Positions 1 through 8,461 of a stretch of DNA of 49,896 nucleotides are shown one piece after another (within the stretch, counting starts at the first letter, position 1; each line of letters starts with the position of its first letter). The position numbers and the translations under genes are program-made. The DNA lies in contig NZ_JAAALE010000021.1 in assembly GCF_009905735.1 (NCBI RefSeq), positions 1 through 49,896 of the forward strand, written 5' to 3'. The notes beneath the pieces are model-generated. The model made no database searches, was not told the DNA's origin, and saw nothing but the letters and a program-made list of their open reading frames with translations. The stretch is from Porphyrobacter sp. SLTP (GTDB taxonomy: Bacteria > Pseudomonadota > Alphaproteobacteria > Sphingomonadales > Sphingomonadaceae).

Positions 1-575
1 CCCACAAGCCCCTGTTCGTTATAGGCCGCCTGAAGCGGGCCCTTGCTGATAATCTGATAGCCGAGCCCCGCAGTGTGCGTCAGCAGCTGGCGGATCGTGA
101 TCGGCCGGTCTGCGGGCACCGTGTTCTGAAGGTCGCCTGCCGGATCGACCAGCACCCTCATGTCACGGAACGCGGGCAGGATCTCTGCGACCGGCTGATC
201 GAGGCCTAGCTTGCCTTCGTCGATCAGGATCATCGTCGCCATGCCGGTGATCGGCTTCGACATCGAATAGATGCGATAGAGCGAGTTTTCATCCACCGCC
301 CCCGGCTTGGCGAGCGACAGGTTGCCGCCGCCGACGGTGTGGGCGTGATCCTCCTGCCCCCAGCCGAAGGTCAGGAGCAGGTTCGCCAGCTTGCGTTCCG
401 ACACATAACGGTTCGCCATCGCCGCGACATTCGGCCAGTTTTCCGCCACATCATGGGCGAGCAGCTGACGGCCAAACGGCAGGCTGGCCAGCGCCGCCCC
501 ACCAGCGAGCAGCGCGCTATGACGAAACAGGGCGCGGCGCGAGAGAGCGGTCGAGGCGATGTCGTGAACAGGCAT
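1..575 (-). CDS. Serine hydrolase, beta-lactamase (class C-like) family, 3' end outside window
   Basis: The reading frame starts at the ATG at 575 and runs off the left edge, so only about 191 N-terminal residues are visible. The N-terminus has a twin-arginine-like export signal (SRRALF followed by a hydrophobic Ala/Leu stretch, residues 12-32), so export is likely. The segment YRIYSMSKP contains the S-x-x-K nucleophile motif (Ser104, Lys107) of class C beta-lactamases, penicillin-binding proteins and esterases of the beta-lactamase-related family. QLLTHTAG further on is also typical of that family. The YxN and HxG motifs would lie beyond the edge. Substrate cannot be told; most chromosomal members are esterases or peptidases of unknown substrate rather than resistance enzymes. 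Confidence 0.85.
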   Translation of the reverse strand, partial: MPVHDIASTALSRRALFRHSALLAGGAALASLPFGRQLLAHDVAENWPNVAAMANRYVSERKLANLLLTFGWGQEDHAHTVGGGNLSLAKPGAVDENSLYRIYSMSKPITGMATMILIDEGKLGLDQPVAEILPAFRDMRVLVDPAGDLQNTVPADRPITIRQLLTHTAGLGYQIISKGPLQAAYNEQGLV

Positions 576-693
576 GAAGGAGAATCTCCGAAGCGAGGTT
601 TGGTGCAGTGTCTGCGGCAGGTGGCGGCGCCGGTCAATCGTGGGGTCAATCGGAAGGGTTGCAATCGCAAGGTGTCTTGCGCATATAAGACAC

Positions 694-915
694 ATGTTCA
701 ATGTTCTTGCCTATCTCATCGGCCTCGTCAGCCTGATCATCGTCATTCCGGCACAGATTCCTCTGCTCGGCTGGGCCAACTGGTTCGCGCTGCCGCTGAT
801 CGTGGTCGGGATCATCCTTGGCGCCTTGTCGTCCAAGGATGGTGGTCGCAATTTCTGCCTCGTGGTGCTGCTGATTGCCGCCGTGCGTCTGACGCTGGGC
901 GGCGGCCTCATCTAG
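694..915 (+). CDS. Small hydrophobic membrane protein, unknown function
   Basis: A 73-residue frame made almost entirely of two hydrophobic segments: residues 4-39, probably a bent or double pass, and 52-70, separated by the short polar loop SSKDGGRN. I placed the start at the ATG at 694 because the upstream extension of the frame is Arg/Cys-rich and does not look like protein. No good ribosome-binding site is visible. Its stop overlaps the end of the convergent mutY by 4 bases. I recognise no named family; it is probably an inner-membrane protein of unknown role. Confidence 0.55.
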   Translation: MFNVLAYLIGLVSLIIVIPAQIPLLGWANWFALPLIVVGIILGALSSKDGGRNFCLVVLLIAAVRLTLGGGLI

Positions 916-1955
916 GCTGCGGCGAGCGCAAGCTGCGCAGCCTTGGCGAACAGGGTCGCGAGGCCCGCATCGCCAATCTGACTGACCGGCCACCAGACGC
1001 CCTCGCCGTCCGGTTCCTGTGCTGTTTCCAGAGCCATCACCGTCAGCGTCAATTGCGCATGGGTGAAACCATGCCTTACCGCGCCAAGGCTGCGCCATTC
1101 GCCTGCGAGCGGTCCCGCGCCTGATCCATCCGCGCGCGCGGTCCAGCCATCATCGGGCAGTGCGCGCATCCCGCCAAGCATCCCGGTGCCGGGCCGGGTG
1201 ACGAGCCACACCTCGGAGCCGCTGGCGCGGGTGATCCAGAACGCCATGCCCTGACGCTCAGGCACAGCCTTTTTCGCAGGCTTGACCGGCAAGCGCTCCG
1301 GCTCGCCCGCCTTGCGGCCCGCGCAGGCTTCGGCCAGCGGGCAGAGCAGGCAGCGCGGCGCGCGGCTGGTGCAGATATGAGAACCGAGGTCCATCATCGC
1401 TTGCGCAAAGTCGCTCGACCGCGCGTCCGGCATGATCGTGTCGGCGGCGGCGCGAATGGCCTTGCGCGCCTTGGGCAGCGGTTCGTCGATCGCGAACAGT
1501 CGCGCCACCACCCGCTCGACATTGGCGTCCACCACCACCGCGCGCCGCCCGAAAGCAATCGCTGCAATGGCGGCGGCGGTATAATCGCCCAATCCGGGGA
1601 GCTTCCGCAGTTCCGCCTCGGTGTCCGGGAAGCGGCCCAACTCGGCCACGGCGCGGGCGCATTTGAGCAGGTTGCGGGCGCGCGAATAATACCCCAGCCC
1701 GGCCCAAGCCGCCATGACCTCCTCCTCAGAGGCCGATGCCAGCGCCTCGACCGTGGGCCAGGTCGCGGTGAATTTCGCGAAGTACGGCTTTACTGCGGCT
1801 ACCGTGGTCTGCTGGAGCATCACCTCGGACAGCCACACGCGGTAGGGGAAGGCAGGGTCATTCGGCGCCGCGCTGCCCGGCGGCACGCGCCACGGCAGAT
1901 CGCGGGCGTGCTTGTCATACCATGCGAGCAGGTTGTCGGAGATGCTGGCAGTCAC
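912..1955 (-). CDS. mutY: A/G-specific adenine glycosylase MutY
   Basis: Base-excision repair enzyme that removes adenine mispaired with 8-oxoguanine or guanine. From the chosen GTG at 1955 it has 347 residues. Visible are the LSEVMLQQT motif with the catalytic Glu (about residue 44), the helix-hairpin-helix LPGLGDYTA, the catalytic Asp in VVDANVERV (about 143), and the 4Fe-4S ligands C-x6-C-x2-C-x5-C (about residues 195-211). The C-terminal third is the NUDIX-like 8-oxoG recognition domain. An in-frame GTG at 1982 would add nine residues (LAPCHRPRV-like) that do not look conserved, so 1955 is preferred; neither start has a clear ribosome-binding site. Divergent from the dciA-like gene. Confidence 0.93.
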   Translation of the reverse strand: MTASISDNLLAWYDKHARDLPWRVPPGSAAPNDPAFPYRVWLSEVMLQQTTVAAVKPYFAKFTATWPTVEALASASEEEVMAAWAGLGYYSRARNLLKCARAVAELGRFPDTEAELRKLPGLGDYTAAAIAAIAFGRRAVVVDANVERVVARLFAIDEPLPKARKAIRAAADTIMPDARSSDFAQAMMDLGSHICTSRAPRCLLCPLAEACAGRKAGEPERLPVKPAKKAVPERQGMAFWITRASGSEVWLVTRPGTGMLGGMRALPDDGWTARADGSGAGPLAGEWRSLGAVRHGFTHAQLTLTVMALETAQEPDGEGVWWPVSQIGDAGLATLFAKAAQLALAAA

Positions 1956-1984
1956 GCGCGGCCTATGGCATGGGGCAAGCACAC

Positions 1985-2524
1985 ATGGGAAGCTCGAAGA
2001 AAACCACGCCCAAACCCTACGCCCGCCCGCGCGGGACAGGCGCGCGCGCGATCGGTGATCTGATGCCCGAAATCGGCCGCACCGCCTTCCGCCGCTTCGG
2101 CTTTGTGCAAAGCTCGGTCGTCACCCGCTGGCCCGAGATCGTCGGCCCCAATCACGCCCGCGTGTGCAGCCCCGAAGCGATCCGCTTTCCTCCCGGCGAG
2201 AAGGCGGAAGGCATCCTCGATCTGGTGGTGGTCCCGGCCCATGCGCCGCTCATCACGCAGGTCATCCCCGAGATTATCGAGCGGGTGAACCGCTTCTTCG
2301 GCTACCGCGCCGTCGCCCGCGTCAAGCTGCGCCAGGGCGCGGTCACGCCGCCGCCCGATGGCCGCCCCGCCAAGCCTCCGCCCTCATTGAAGCCGATCCC
2401 GCTGGAATTGGGCGACAGCTTGCGCGATATCGGCGATCCCGAACTGCGCACCGTGCTCGAATCGCTCGCCCGCAGTCTCGGCAATAGCGAACCTGCCCCC
2501 TCACAGGAAAACGACCCGCAATGA
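1985..2524 (+). CDS. DUF721/DciA-family protein
   Basis: A 179-residue protein of the DUF721 family, to which DciA, the ancestral loader/activator of the replicative helicase DnaB, belongs. After a basic, probably disordered N-terminus (GSSKKTTPKPYARPRG) the core reads IGDLMPEIG, then WPEIVGP (the conserved W-x-x-I-V-G signature) and LVVVPAHAPLITQVIPEIIERVN, followed by a basic stretch and a proline-rich tail. The start was set at the ATG at 1985, because upstream codons overlap mutY antisense and are Cys/Arg-rich. Its stop overlaps the start of the thioredoxin-like gene by 4 bases (ATGA), suggesting one operon. The family assignment is firm; the DciA role is inferred. Confidence 0.85.
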   Translation: MGSSKKTTPKPYARPRGTGARAIGDLMPEIGRTAFRRFGFVQSSVVTRWPEIVGPNHARVCSPEAIRFPPGEKAEGILDLVVVPAHAPLITQVIPEIIERVNRFFGYRAVARVKLRQGAVTPPPDGRPAKPPPSLKPIPLELGDSLRDIGDPELRTVLESLARSLGNSEPAPSQENDPQ

Positions 2525-3255
2525 TCAAGCCCCTCCTCCTTGCCGCTGCTGCGCTGGCTTTGACGACCGGCCCCGCGCTCGCGCAGCAAGACCTTTCGCG
2601 CCCGGACAGCAGCTTCCAGTCAAAGGACAATCCCGGCAACTGGCAAAGCACGATTGCGCGCACGGATCGTGGGCACCTGATCGGCGATCCCAAGGCGGAT
2701 ACGAAGCTGGTCGAATTCATCAGCTATACCTGCCCGCACTGCGCCGATTTTGCCGCGCGCGGCGAACCGGCGCTGGAGCTGGTGCTGCTGATGCCGGGTA
2801 AGATCAGCCTGGAAGTGCGCCCGGTGATCCGCAACGCGCTCGACCTGACCGTCACTTTGCTCGCCCAATGCGGCGATCCGTCCGGGTTCAAGGGCCGCCA
2901 TCAGGCGCTGATGCTGGCGCAGGCCGATTGGCTCGGCAAGGCGCGTGGCGCGCCTGAAAGCCAACGCGCGGCCTGGCTGCGGGGCGACAAGGCGGGCCGG
3001 ATGAACGCGGCCAGCGCGCTCGGGCTGACGACGATGCTCGTCAACCGCGGCCAGTCGCAATCCGAGCTCGATGCCTGCGTGATGAATGATGCCGCCGCCA
3101 AGCAATTGCTCGACAATGGCCGCGCGGATTTCAACGAGCTTGGCGTCAACAGCACGCCCAGTTTCGCGCTCGATGGCAAGCTGCTTAATGAGGTTCACAG
3201 CTGGGAAGATCTCTACCCGGTGCTCTCGGCCAAATTCAGCCCCGCGACCGGCTGA
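2521..3255 (+). CDS. DsbA-like thiol:disulfide protein, CPHC active site
   Basis: A 244-residue exported thioredoxin-fold protein. The signal peptide (IKPLLLAAAALALTTGPALA) ends at about residue 21. The active-site motif is SYTCPHCADF with Cys71 and Cys74, the classic DsbA CPHC, and a cis-Pro loop is visible as NSTPSFALDG near residue 210. The insert between them is helical as in DsbA. A periplasmic role in forming or shuffling disulfides is expected. Translation is coupled to the upstream DUF721 gene by an ATGA overlap, and a second DsbA-like gene follows 95 bases downstream. The partner reductant/oxidase is not in the window. Confidence 0.88.
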   Translation: MIKPLLLAAAALALTTGPALAQQDLSRPDSSFQSKDNPGNWQSTIARTDRGHLIGDPKADTKLVEFISYTCPHCADFAARGEPALELVLLMPGKISLEVRPVIRNALDLTVTLLAQCGDPSGFKGRHQALMLAQADWLGKARGAPESQRAAWLRGDKAGRMNAASALGLTTMLVNRGQSQSELDACVMNDAAAKQLLDNGRADFNELGVNSTPSFALDGKLLNEVHSWEDLYPVLSAKFSPATG

Positions 3256-3350
3256 GCGAATTGTTCACAGCCTCACTGCTGGGTGCTTGCTGCATCGGGG
3301 CGTAAGGGGCTAGGTTCTCCCTCTTAGACATCCCAAGGATTGGTGCCACG

Positions 3351-4097
3351 ATGACTGTCTCCCGCCTGTTTTCGCTCCCCCTGCTTGCGCTTGCACCGCT
3401 GATGCTGGCCGCCTGCGACGATGCCGCCACCGCCGACGGCGCCGCGAATGGCGAGCCGCTGCCCGCAATCGCCGCTCCGGCCGGCACCAAGTGGACCGAG
3501 ACGGTCACCGTCACACCGGAGGGCGGCTTCCTGCTCGGCAACCCCGATGCGCCCTTGAAGCTGGTGGAATATGCCTCGCACACCTGTTCGCACTGCGCCG
3601 AATTCGCCAAGACCGGCAAGGAAACGCTCAAGAACCAGTATGTCGCCAGCGGCGTTGTCAGCTTCGAACAGCGCGAGGCGTTTCTCAATCCCTTCGACGT
3701 GGTGATCGCCGGCCTCGCCCAGTGCGGAGCCAAGGAGCAGATGCAGCCGCTCTCGGATGAAGTGTGGCAGAACCTCGATGCGGTGTTCGCCAGGCTGCAG
3801 GGCAATCCGCAAGCCGTGCAGGCCGCCGGGCAATTGCCGCTCAATCAGCGCTTTGTCGCAATTGCCGAGGCGACCGGGCTGCTCGAATTCTTCGCCGCGC
3901 GCGGGCTCTCCGCCGATCAGGGCCGCGCCTGTCTGGCCGATACCGCCAAGATCGAAGCGCTGGTGAAGACCGTCGAAGCCAACAACACCAACGACAAGAT
4001 CGAGGGCACTCCGACCTTCTTCCTCAACGGCAAGAAGATCGACGGCACGACCTGGGAAGTGGTCGAGCCGCTGCTCAAGAGCGCGGGCGCGCGCTAA
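3351..4097 (+). CDS. DsbA-like thioredoxin-fold lipoprotein, CSHC motif
   Basis: A 248-residue second member of the DsbA-like pair. The N-terminus has a lipobox (LMLAAC) placing the lipidated Cys at residue 22, so it should be membrane-tethered on the periplasmic side. The active site is ASHTCSHCAEF (Cys79, Cys82), with Ser in place of the Pro of the neighbour, and the cis-Pro loop is EGTPTFFLNGKKI. Residues between lipobox and domain are Ala/Pro-rich linker. It lies 30 bases before smc on the same strand. The changed dipeptide between the cysteines should alter redox potential relative to the CPHC protein; that consequence is inferred from knowledge of the family. Confidence 0.88.
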   Translation: MTVSRLFSLPLLALAPLMLAACDDAATADGAANGEPLPAIAAPAGTKWTETVTVTPEGGFLLGNPDAPLKLVEYASHTCSHCAEFAKTGKETLKNQYVASGVVSFEQREAFLNPFDVVIAGLAQCGAKEQMQPLSDEVWQNLDAVFARLQGNPQAVQAAGQLPLNQRFVAIAEATGLLEFFAARGLSADQGRACLADTAKIEALVKTVEANNTNDKIEGTPTFFLNGKKIDGTTWEVVEPLLKSAGAR

Positions 4098-4127
4098 GGC
4101 CGACGGGCGGGGGCGAACGTCAGCCTG

Positions 4128-7100
4128 ATGCAGATCCACCGGCTCAAGCTCAGCGGTTTCAAGAGCTTCGTCGAGCCGGCGGAATTGCGCATTGAACCCG
4201 GCCTGACCGGCGTTGTCGGTCCCAATGGCTGCGGCAAATCCAATCTGCTCGAAGCGATCCGCTGGGTCATGGGGGAAACCTCGGCCAAGTCGATGCGCTC
4301 GGGCGGAATGGAGGATGTGATCTTCGCGGGCACCTCGACCCGCCCCCCGCGCGATTTTGCCGAAGTGGTGCTCCACGCGCAGGATGATGCGGGGGAGGAG
4401 CTGGTTGTCACCCGCCGGATCGAGCGCGGCGCGGGCTCCGCCTACCGGGTCAACGGCCGCGATGTCCGGGCCAAGGATGTCGCGCTGACCTTCGCCGATG
4501 CCGCCACCGGGGCGCATTCCCCCGCGCTGGTCAGTCAGGGCAAAATCGCACAGGTGATCGCCGCCAAGCCGGCCGAACGCCGCGCGATGCTGGAGGAGGC
4601 CGCCGGAATTGCGGGCCTCCACGTCCGGCGCAAGGATGCCGAGAGCAAGCTGAGGGCAGCCGAAGCGAACCTCGCCCGCTTGGAAGACCTGATGGCCGGG
4701 CTCGACGCGCAGATCGCATCGCTGCGGCGGCAGGCCAAGCAGGCCGAACGCTACACCGAACTCACCCACAAGATCCAGGCCGCCGAAGCCCGTCTGCTGT
4801 TCGCCCGCTGGCGCGAGGCAGCGGCCGCGGCAAAAGCGGCGCGCGCTGCGGCCGAGACCGCCACCGCGCAGGTCACCGAGGCGCAGAGCGCGGTCGAAGT
4901 GGCTCAGAAAGAACAGGCCGCCGCCGCCCATGCTCTGGCCGAAGCGCGCGATGAGTTGGCCGACCGGCGCGATGATGCCAGTGCGCATGGGCACCGCATG
5001 GCAGCACTCGCCGAGAAAATGGAGGCCGCCGAAACGCGCCTCGCCGATCTCGCCCGCCAGCAGAAGCGGCTGGAGGAAGACCGCGCCGATGCCGACCGGC
5101 TGACCTCGGCAGCGGTCGAAGCGCTTGGGCGGCTGACAGGTGAACTCGCCGCCAGCCGTGCCGCTGTGAGCGACGCCGAAGCCGCGCGCCCTGCCCTTGC
5201 CGAAAAGGCCGAAGACCGCGAACGCGCGCACCGCGCCGCCGAACTCGCCTTGGCGAAAGCCACCGCCGATCACGCGGGGGTCGAGGCCGAATGGCGCGTG
5301 GCCGAAGCGGCGGTGGAGCAGGCGGATCAGCGCCTCGCCCGCATCGAAGGGGAAGCGGCGCGCATTGCCCGCGCACGCAGCGATCTTGCCGCCAGCTGCG
5401 ACCCGGAGGCCGACGTGATCGCCGCGCGCGAAGCTGCTGAGGACGCGGCGAGCGAAGTCGTTCGCCTGCGCGCCCGGCTGACCGCCGATCAGGCGCGCAA
5501 GGGCGAATTGCAGGCGCAGCGCGATGACGCCGCCAGCGCGCTCGCTGCGGCCCGCGCTGAACTCGCCGGGATCGAACGAGAGCATACGGCGCTGGCCCGC
5601 GACCGCGAAGCCCGCGCCAAGCGCGAAGCCGGGCGGCAGGGCATGGCCACCGCGCTCGACCGGGTGAGCGTCGCGCAGGGCTACGAACGCGCGCTCGCCG
5701 CCGTGCTGGGCCGCGATGGCAAGTCGCCGCTGGGCGCGCCTGCCGCTGCGCAGGACGGACGGTTCTGGACGGGGGCCGCCGCGACGCCCCCTGCGGTCGC
5801 CGACAGCCTGCTCTCGCACCTCAAGGAATGCCCCGCCGAGCTCGCTGCCCGCCTTGCACTGGTGCATTGCGTCGAGGCGGATGATGGCCGCGCCCTCTCC
5901 CGCGGCGAATGGCTGGTGACCCGCGCCGGGCACCTGCGCCGCTGGGACGGCTTCGTCGCGCGCGGTGAAGGGGCTGCTGAAGCCGCACAGCTCGAAGCCG
6001 CCAATCGCTTTGCGGAATTGGATGCCGCCCTACCGCCCTTGCGCGAAGCGGCCGCCCGTGCCGAGGCCGAAGACAAGGCGTTGCGCGAGGAACTCAGCCA
6101 CTTGCAGACCGCGTTGGTCGCGCAGGAGCGCGGCATCGCGGGCGGAATCGAAGCCGAGCGCCACGCGCTTCGCCGGCTCGATCAGGCCGAAGCCGCCAAG
6201 GAACGCCTCGCCGCCCGCCTCGCCGAACTGGCCGCCAGCGCCAGCGAGATCGAGGCGCAGATTGCCGCGGCCAAGGCCGACGTGACAGCCGCCCGCAATG
6301 CCCGCGAACGTCTGCCCGCCCGCGATGCCGAGCGCGCCGCGCTCGAAGCCGCGCAGGCCAAGAACGCTGCCGCCCGCGCCGCAGTGCAGGCCGCGCTTGC
6401 CGAACTCGCCGCGCAGGATCAGGCGCTGGCAGTCGCGCGCGAACGGCTCGCCGCGCAAGCCGCCGATCACGCCGGCTGGCAGGCGCGCTCCTCCGACGCC
6501 GAGCGGCGCATGGCCGAGACCACCCGCCGCCTCGCGGAAATCGCCGAGGATCACGCCGTCCACGCGGCCAAGCCCGCCGCGCTCACAGCGGAAATCGAAG
6601 CAGGCGAAGAAGCGCGCGCGCGGATCACCGCCGATCTCGCCGCAGCCGAAGCCGTGATGCGCGAGGCCGAAGCCCGTCAGCGCGCCGCCGACATGGCACT
6701 GGCCGCGCGAACCGAAACCCTCGCCCAAGCCCGCGAAAGCCGCGCCAGCCTCGCCGCCCGCGCCGAGAACGAGGAACTGCGCCGCGCCGAAATGGCGCGC
6801 ATCTCGGGCGAGCGCTTCCAATGCCCGCCGCCTTTGCTGGGCGAACGTTTCGGCTTTGCAGAGGGCGATCTCGCCCCCGCAGCGGATGAATCCGCTGAAC
6901 TGGAAAAGCTGACCGCCGCGCGCGAACGCATCGGGCCGGTCAATCTGGTCGCTGCCGACGAACTCGCCCGGATCGAGACCGAGCACGGCACCAGCGCCGA
7001 GGAACAGGCGGAATTGGTCGAAGCCATCGCTCGGCTGCGTGGCTCAATCGGCAGCCTCAACCGCGAAGGCAGAGAACGGCTGCGCGCCGCGTTCGAGGAG

Positions 7101-7553
7101 GTCGACGGCCATTTCCGCGTGCTGTTCACCCGCCTGTTCGAAGGCGGAGCCGCGCATCTCGCATTGATCGACAGCGACGATCCACTGGAAGCTGGCCTCG
7201 AAATCTACGCCCAGCCGCCCGGCAAGCGGTTGCAATCGCTATCCCTGCTGTCCGGCGGCGAGCAGGCGCTGACGGCGACGGCGCTGATCTTCGCGCTGTT
7301 CCTCACCAACCCCGCGCCGATCTGCGTCCTCGACGAAGTCGATGCGCCTTTGGATGACGCCAATGTCGAACGCTTCTGCGATCTGCTCGACTCGATGGTC
7401 CGCGCTGCCACCACCCGCTACCTGATTGTCACGCACAACGCGGTGACAATGAGCCGGATGCACCGCCTGTTCGGCGTAACAATGGCGGAAAAGGGCGTCT
7501 CGCGCCTCGTCAGCGTCGATCTGGGAGAAGCCGCGCTGCTCGCGGCGGAGTAG
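4128..7553 (+). CDS. smc: Chromosome segregation protein SMC (condensin)
   Basis: ATPase that organises and segregates the chromosome; it forms homodimers and works with ScpA/ScpB. The protein has 1141 residues, normal for bacterial SMC. Visible are Walker A GPNGCGKS (31-38), long Ala/Glu/Arg-rich coiled coils (about 165-500 and 645-930), a compact hinge around 505-640, the ABC signature LLSGGEQAL (about 1039-1047) and Walker B CVLDEVDAPLDD with Asp1069/Glu1070. The His switch sits in IVTHNAV. The codon bias produces long antisense frames, which are shadows. The start ATG at 4128 follows the upstream DsbA-like gene by 30 bases. The two stop codons of smc and the convergent merR lie within a few bases of each other. 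Confidence 0.97.
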   Translation: MQIHRLKLSGFKSFVEPAELRIEPGLTGVVGPNGCGKSNLLEAIRWVMGETSAKSMRSGGMEDVIFAGTSTRPPRDFAEVVLHAQDDAGEELVVTRRIERGAGSAYRVNGRDVRAKDVALTFADAATGAHSPALVSQGKIAQVIAAKPAERRAMLEEAAGIAGLHVRRKDAESKLRAAEANLARLEDLMAGLDAQIASLRRQAKQAERYTELTHKIQAAEARLLFARWREAAAAAKAARAAAETATAQVTEAQSAVEVAQKEQAAAAHALAEARDELADRRDDASAHGHRMAALAEKMEAAETRLADLARQQKRLEEDRADADRLTSAAVEALGRLTGELAASRAAVSDAEAARPALAEKAEDRERAHRAAELALAKATADHAGVEAEWRVAEAAVEQADQRLARIEGEAARIARARSDLAASCDPEADVIAAREAAEDAASEVVRLRARLTADQARKGELQAQRDDAASALAAARAELAGIEREHTALARDREARAKREAGRQGMATALDRVSVAQGYERALAAVLGRDGKSPLGAPAAAQDGRFWTGAAATPPAVADSLLSHLKECPAELAARLALVHCVEADDGRALSRGEWLVTRAGHLRRWDGFVARGEGAAEAAQLEAANRFAELDAALPPLREAAARAEAEDKALREELSHLQTALVAQERGIAGGIEAERHALRRLDQAEAAKERLAARLAELAASASEIEAQIAAAKADVTAARNARERLPARDAERAALEAAQAKNAAARAAVQAALAELAAQDQALAVARERLAAQAADHAGWQARSSDAERRMAETTRRLAEIAEDHAVHAAKPAALTAEIEAGEEARARITADLAAAEAVMREAEARQRAADMALAARTETLAQARESRASLAARAENEELRRAEMARISGERFQCPPPLLGERFGFAEGDLAPAADESAELEKLTAARERIGPVNLVAADELARIETEHGTSAEEQAELVEAIARLRGSIGSLNREGRERLRAAFEEVDGHFRVLFTRLFEGGAAHLALIDSDDPLEAGLEIYAQPPGKRLQSLSLLSGGEQALTATALIFALFLTNPAPICVLDEVDAPLDDANVERFCDLLDSMVRAATTRYLIVTHNAVTMSRMHRLFGVTMAEKGVSRLVSVDLGEAALLAAE

Positions 7554-7556
7554 GGC

Positions 7557-7988
7557 TCAAGCCTCCAGCGCCGCCGCCAACCGAGCGCGGATCGACTTCA
7601 GGGCGGCGATGGTTTCGGCCATATCGGGGCTCTCGGTCACCATCAGCCGTACGCCGAGTGCGCCATCAGGATCACCGTCGACCCTGCGATCCCCGCTGCG
7701 GCGGTCATCCCTGCGGCGGTCGAGATCGGATTTGCTCGCTGACCGCAGCACCGCTTCGGCGCCCTTGAGGGTATAGCCTTCGCGGTTGACCAGCCGGTTG
7801 ATGGTTTCGACCAGCGCGACATCTGTGGGGCGGTAATAGCGCCGCCCTCCGCTGCGCTTCAGCGGCTTGAGCAGCGGGAACTGTGCTTCCCAATAGCGCA
7901 GGACGTGAGGTTTGATGCCCAGCGCCTCGCTGACTTCGCCGATGGTGCGCAGGGCGCTATCGTCTTTGCCGTCGTCGAAAGCGGTCAT
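7557..7988 (-). CDS. MerR-family transcriptional regulator
   Basis: A 143-residue regulator with an N-terminal MerR winged helix: RTIGEVSEALGIKPHVLRYWEAQFPLL is the helix-turn-helix and RRYYRPTDVALVETINRL the wing/linker region. The C-terminal part is an Arg/Asp-rich stretch then a short helix (MAETIAALKSIRARLAAAL) that could dimerise. No cysteines for metal sensing are present. The start is the ATG at 7988, preceded by AGGTGAGG. It is the last gene of the rpmF-plsX-fabH-ihfA-merR run, 34 bases after ihfA. This arrangement recurs in alphaproteobacteria; its target is not evident here. Confidence 0.88.
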   Translation of the reverse strand: MTAFDDGKDDSALRTIGEVSEALGIKPHVLRYWEAQFPLLKPLKRSGGRRYYRPTDVALVETINRLVNREGYTLKGAEAVLRSASKSDLDRRRDDRRSGDRRVDGDPDGALGVRLMVTESPDMAETIAALKSIRARLAAALEA

Positions 7989-8022
7989 CAAACCTCACCT
8001 GTTCGCATGATTCCCTGGCCCG

Positions 8023-8322
8023 TTAGCCTTTGGAAATGCGTTCCTTGAGCAGCTGGCTAGCGCGGAAGGTCATCACCCGGCGCGGCGTGATCGGCACTTC
8101 GATCCCGGTCTTGGGATTGCGGCCGATCCGCTCATTCTTGTCACGCAGCACGAAGCTGCCAAAGCCAGAAATCTTGACGTTCTCTCCCCGCGAGAGCGCA
8201 TCGCTCATCTTGTCGAGGATCGCTTCAACCATATCGAGCGATTCAGCGCGGCTGAATCCCATCTTGCGATTGATAGTCTCCGCCAGATCGGCGCGAGTCA
8301 AAGTGCCAACGGAACGCATCAT
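8023..8322 (-). CDS. ihfA: Integration host factor subunit alpha
   Basis: Nucleoid protein that bends DNA as a heterodimer with IHF-beta. 99 residues. The sequence [19 protein letters not shown] is the N-terminal helical body, [22 protein letters not shown] the beta-arm with the intercalating Pro in RNPKTG, and [19 protein letters not shown] the C-terminal strand and helix. The start is the ATG at 8322, placed by an AAGGAG 7 bases upstream; the longer open frame runs into non-coding sequence. A 139-base gap from fabH may hold its own promoter. Confidence 0.95.
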   Translation of the reverse strand: MMRSVGTLTRADLAETINRKMGFSRAESLDMVEAILDKMSDALSRGENVKISGFGSFVLRDKNERIGRNPKTGIEVPITPRRVMTFRASQLLKERISKG

Positions 8323-8461
8323 GCGTATTCTCCTTCGCGGCGCGACCCGAAAGAAGACGTAAAGCTTACAAATTTCCTGCGATTTTGCAACGCGATGCCC
8401 CGCGTAATGTAGAGTTTTCAGCAATAGTGTTAGTGAACGGGACAGTGTGCGCCCGCGCAGC

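Noticed and set aside
632..652. Direct repeat GGTCAATCG at 632-640 and 644-652
   Set aside because: Only two copies of 9 bases in a gap; no sign of a protein site or array.
3324..5933. 869-codon open frame antisense to the two DsbA-like genes and smc
   Set aside because: Gly/Arg/Ala-rich sequence with no domain; mirrors the codon bias of smc, whose motifs are clear on the other strand.
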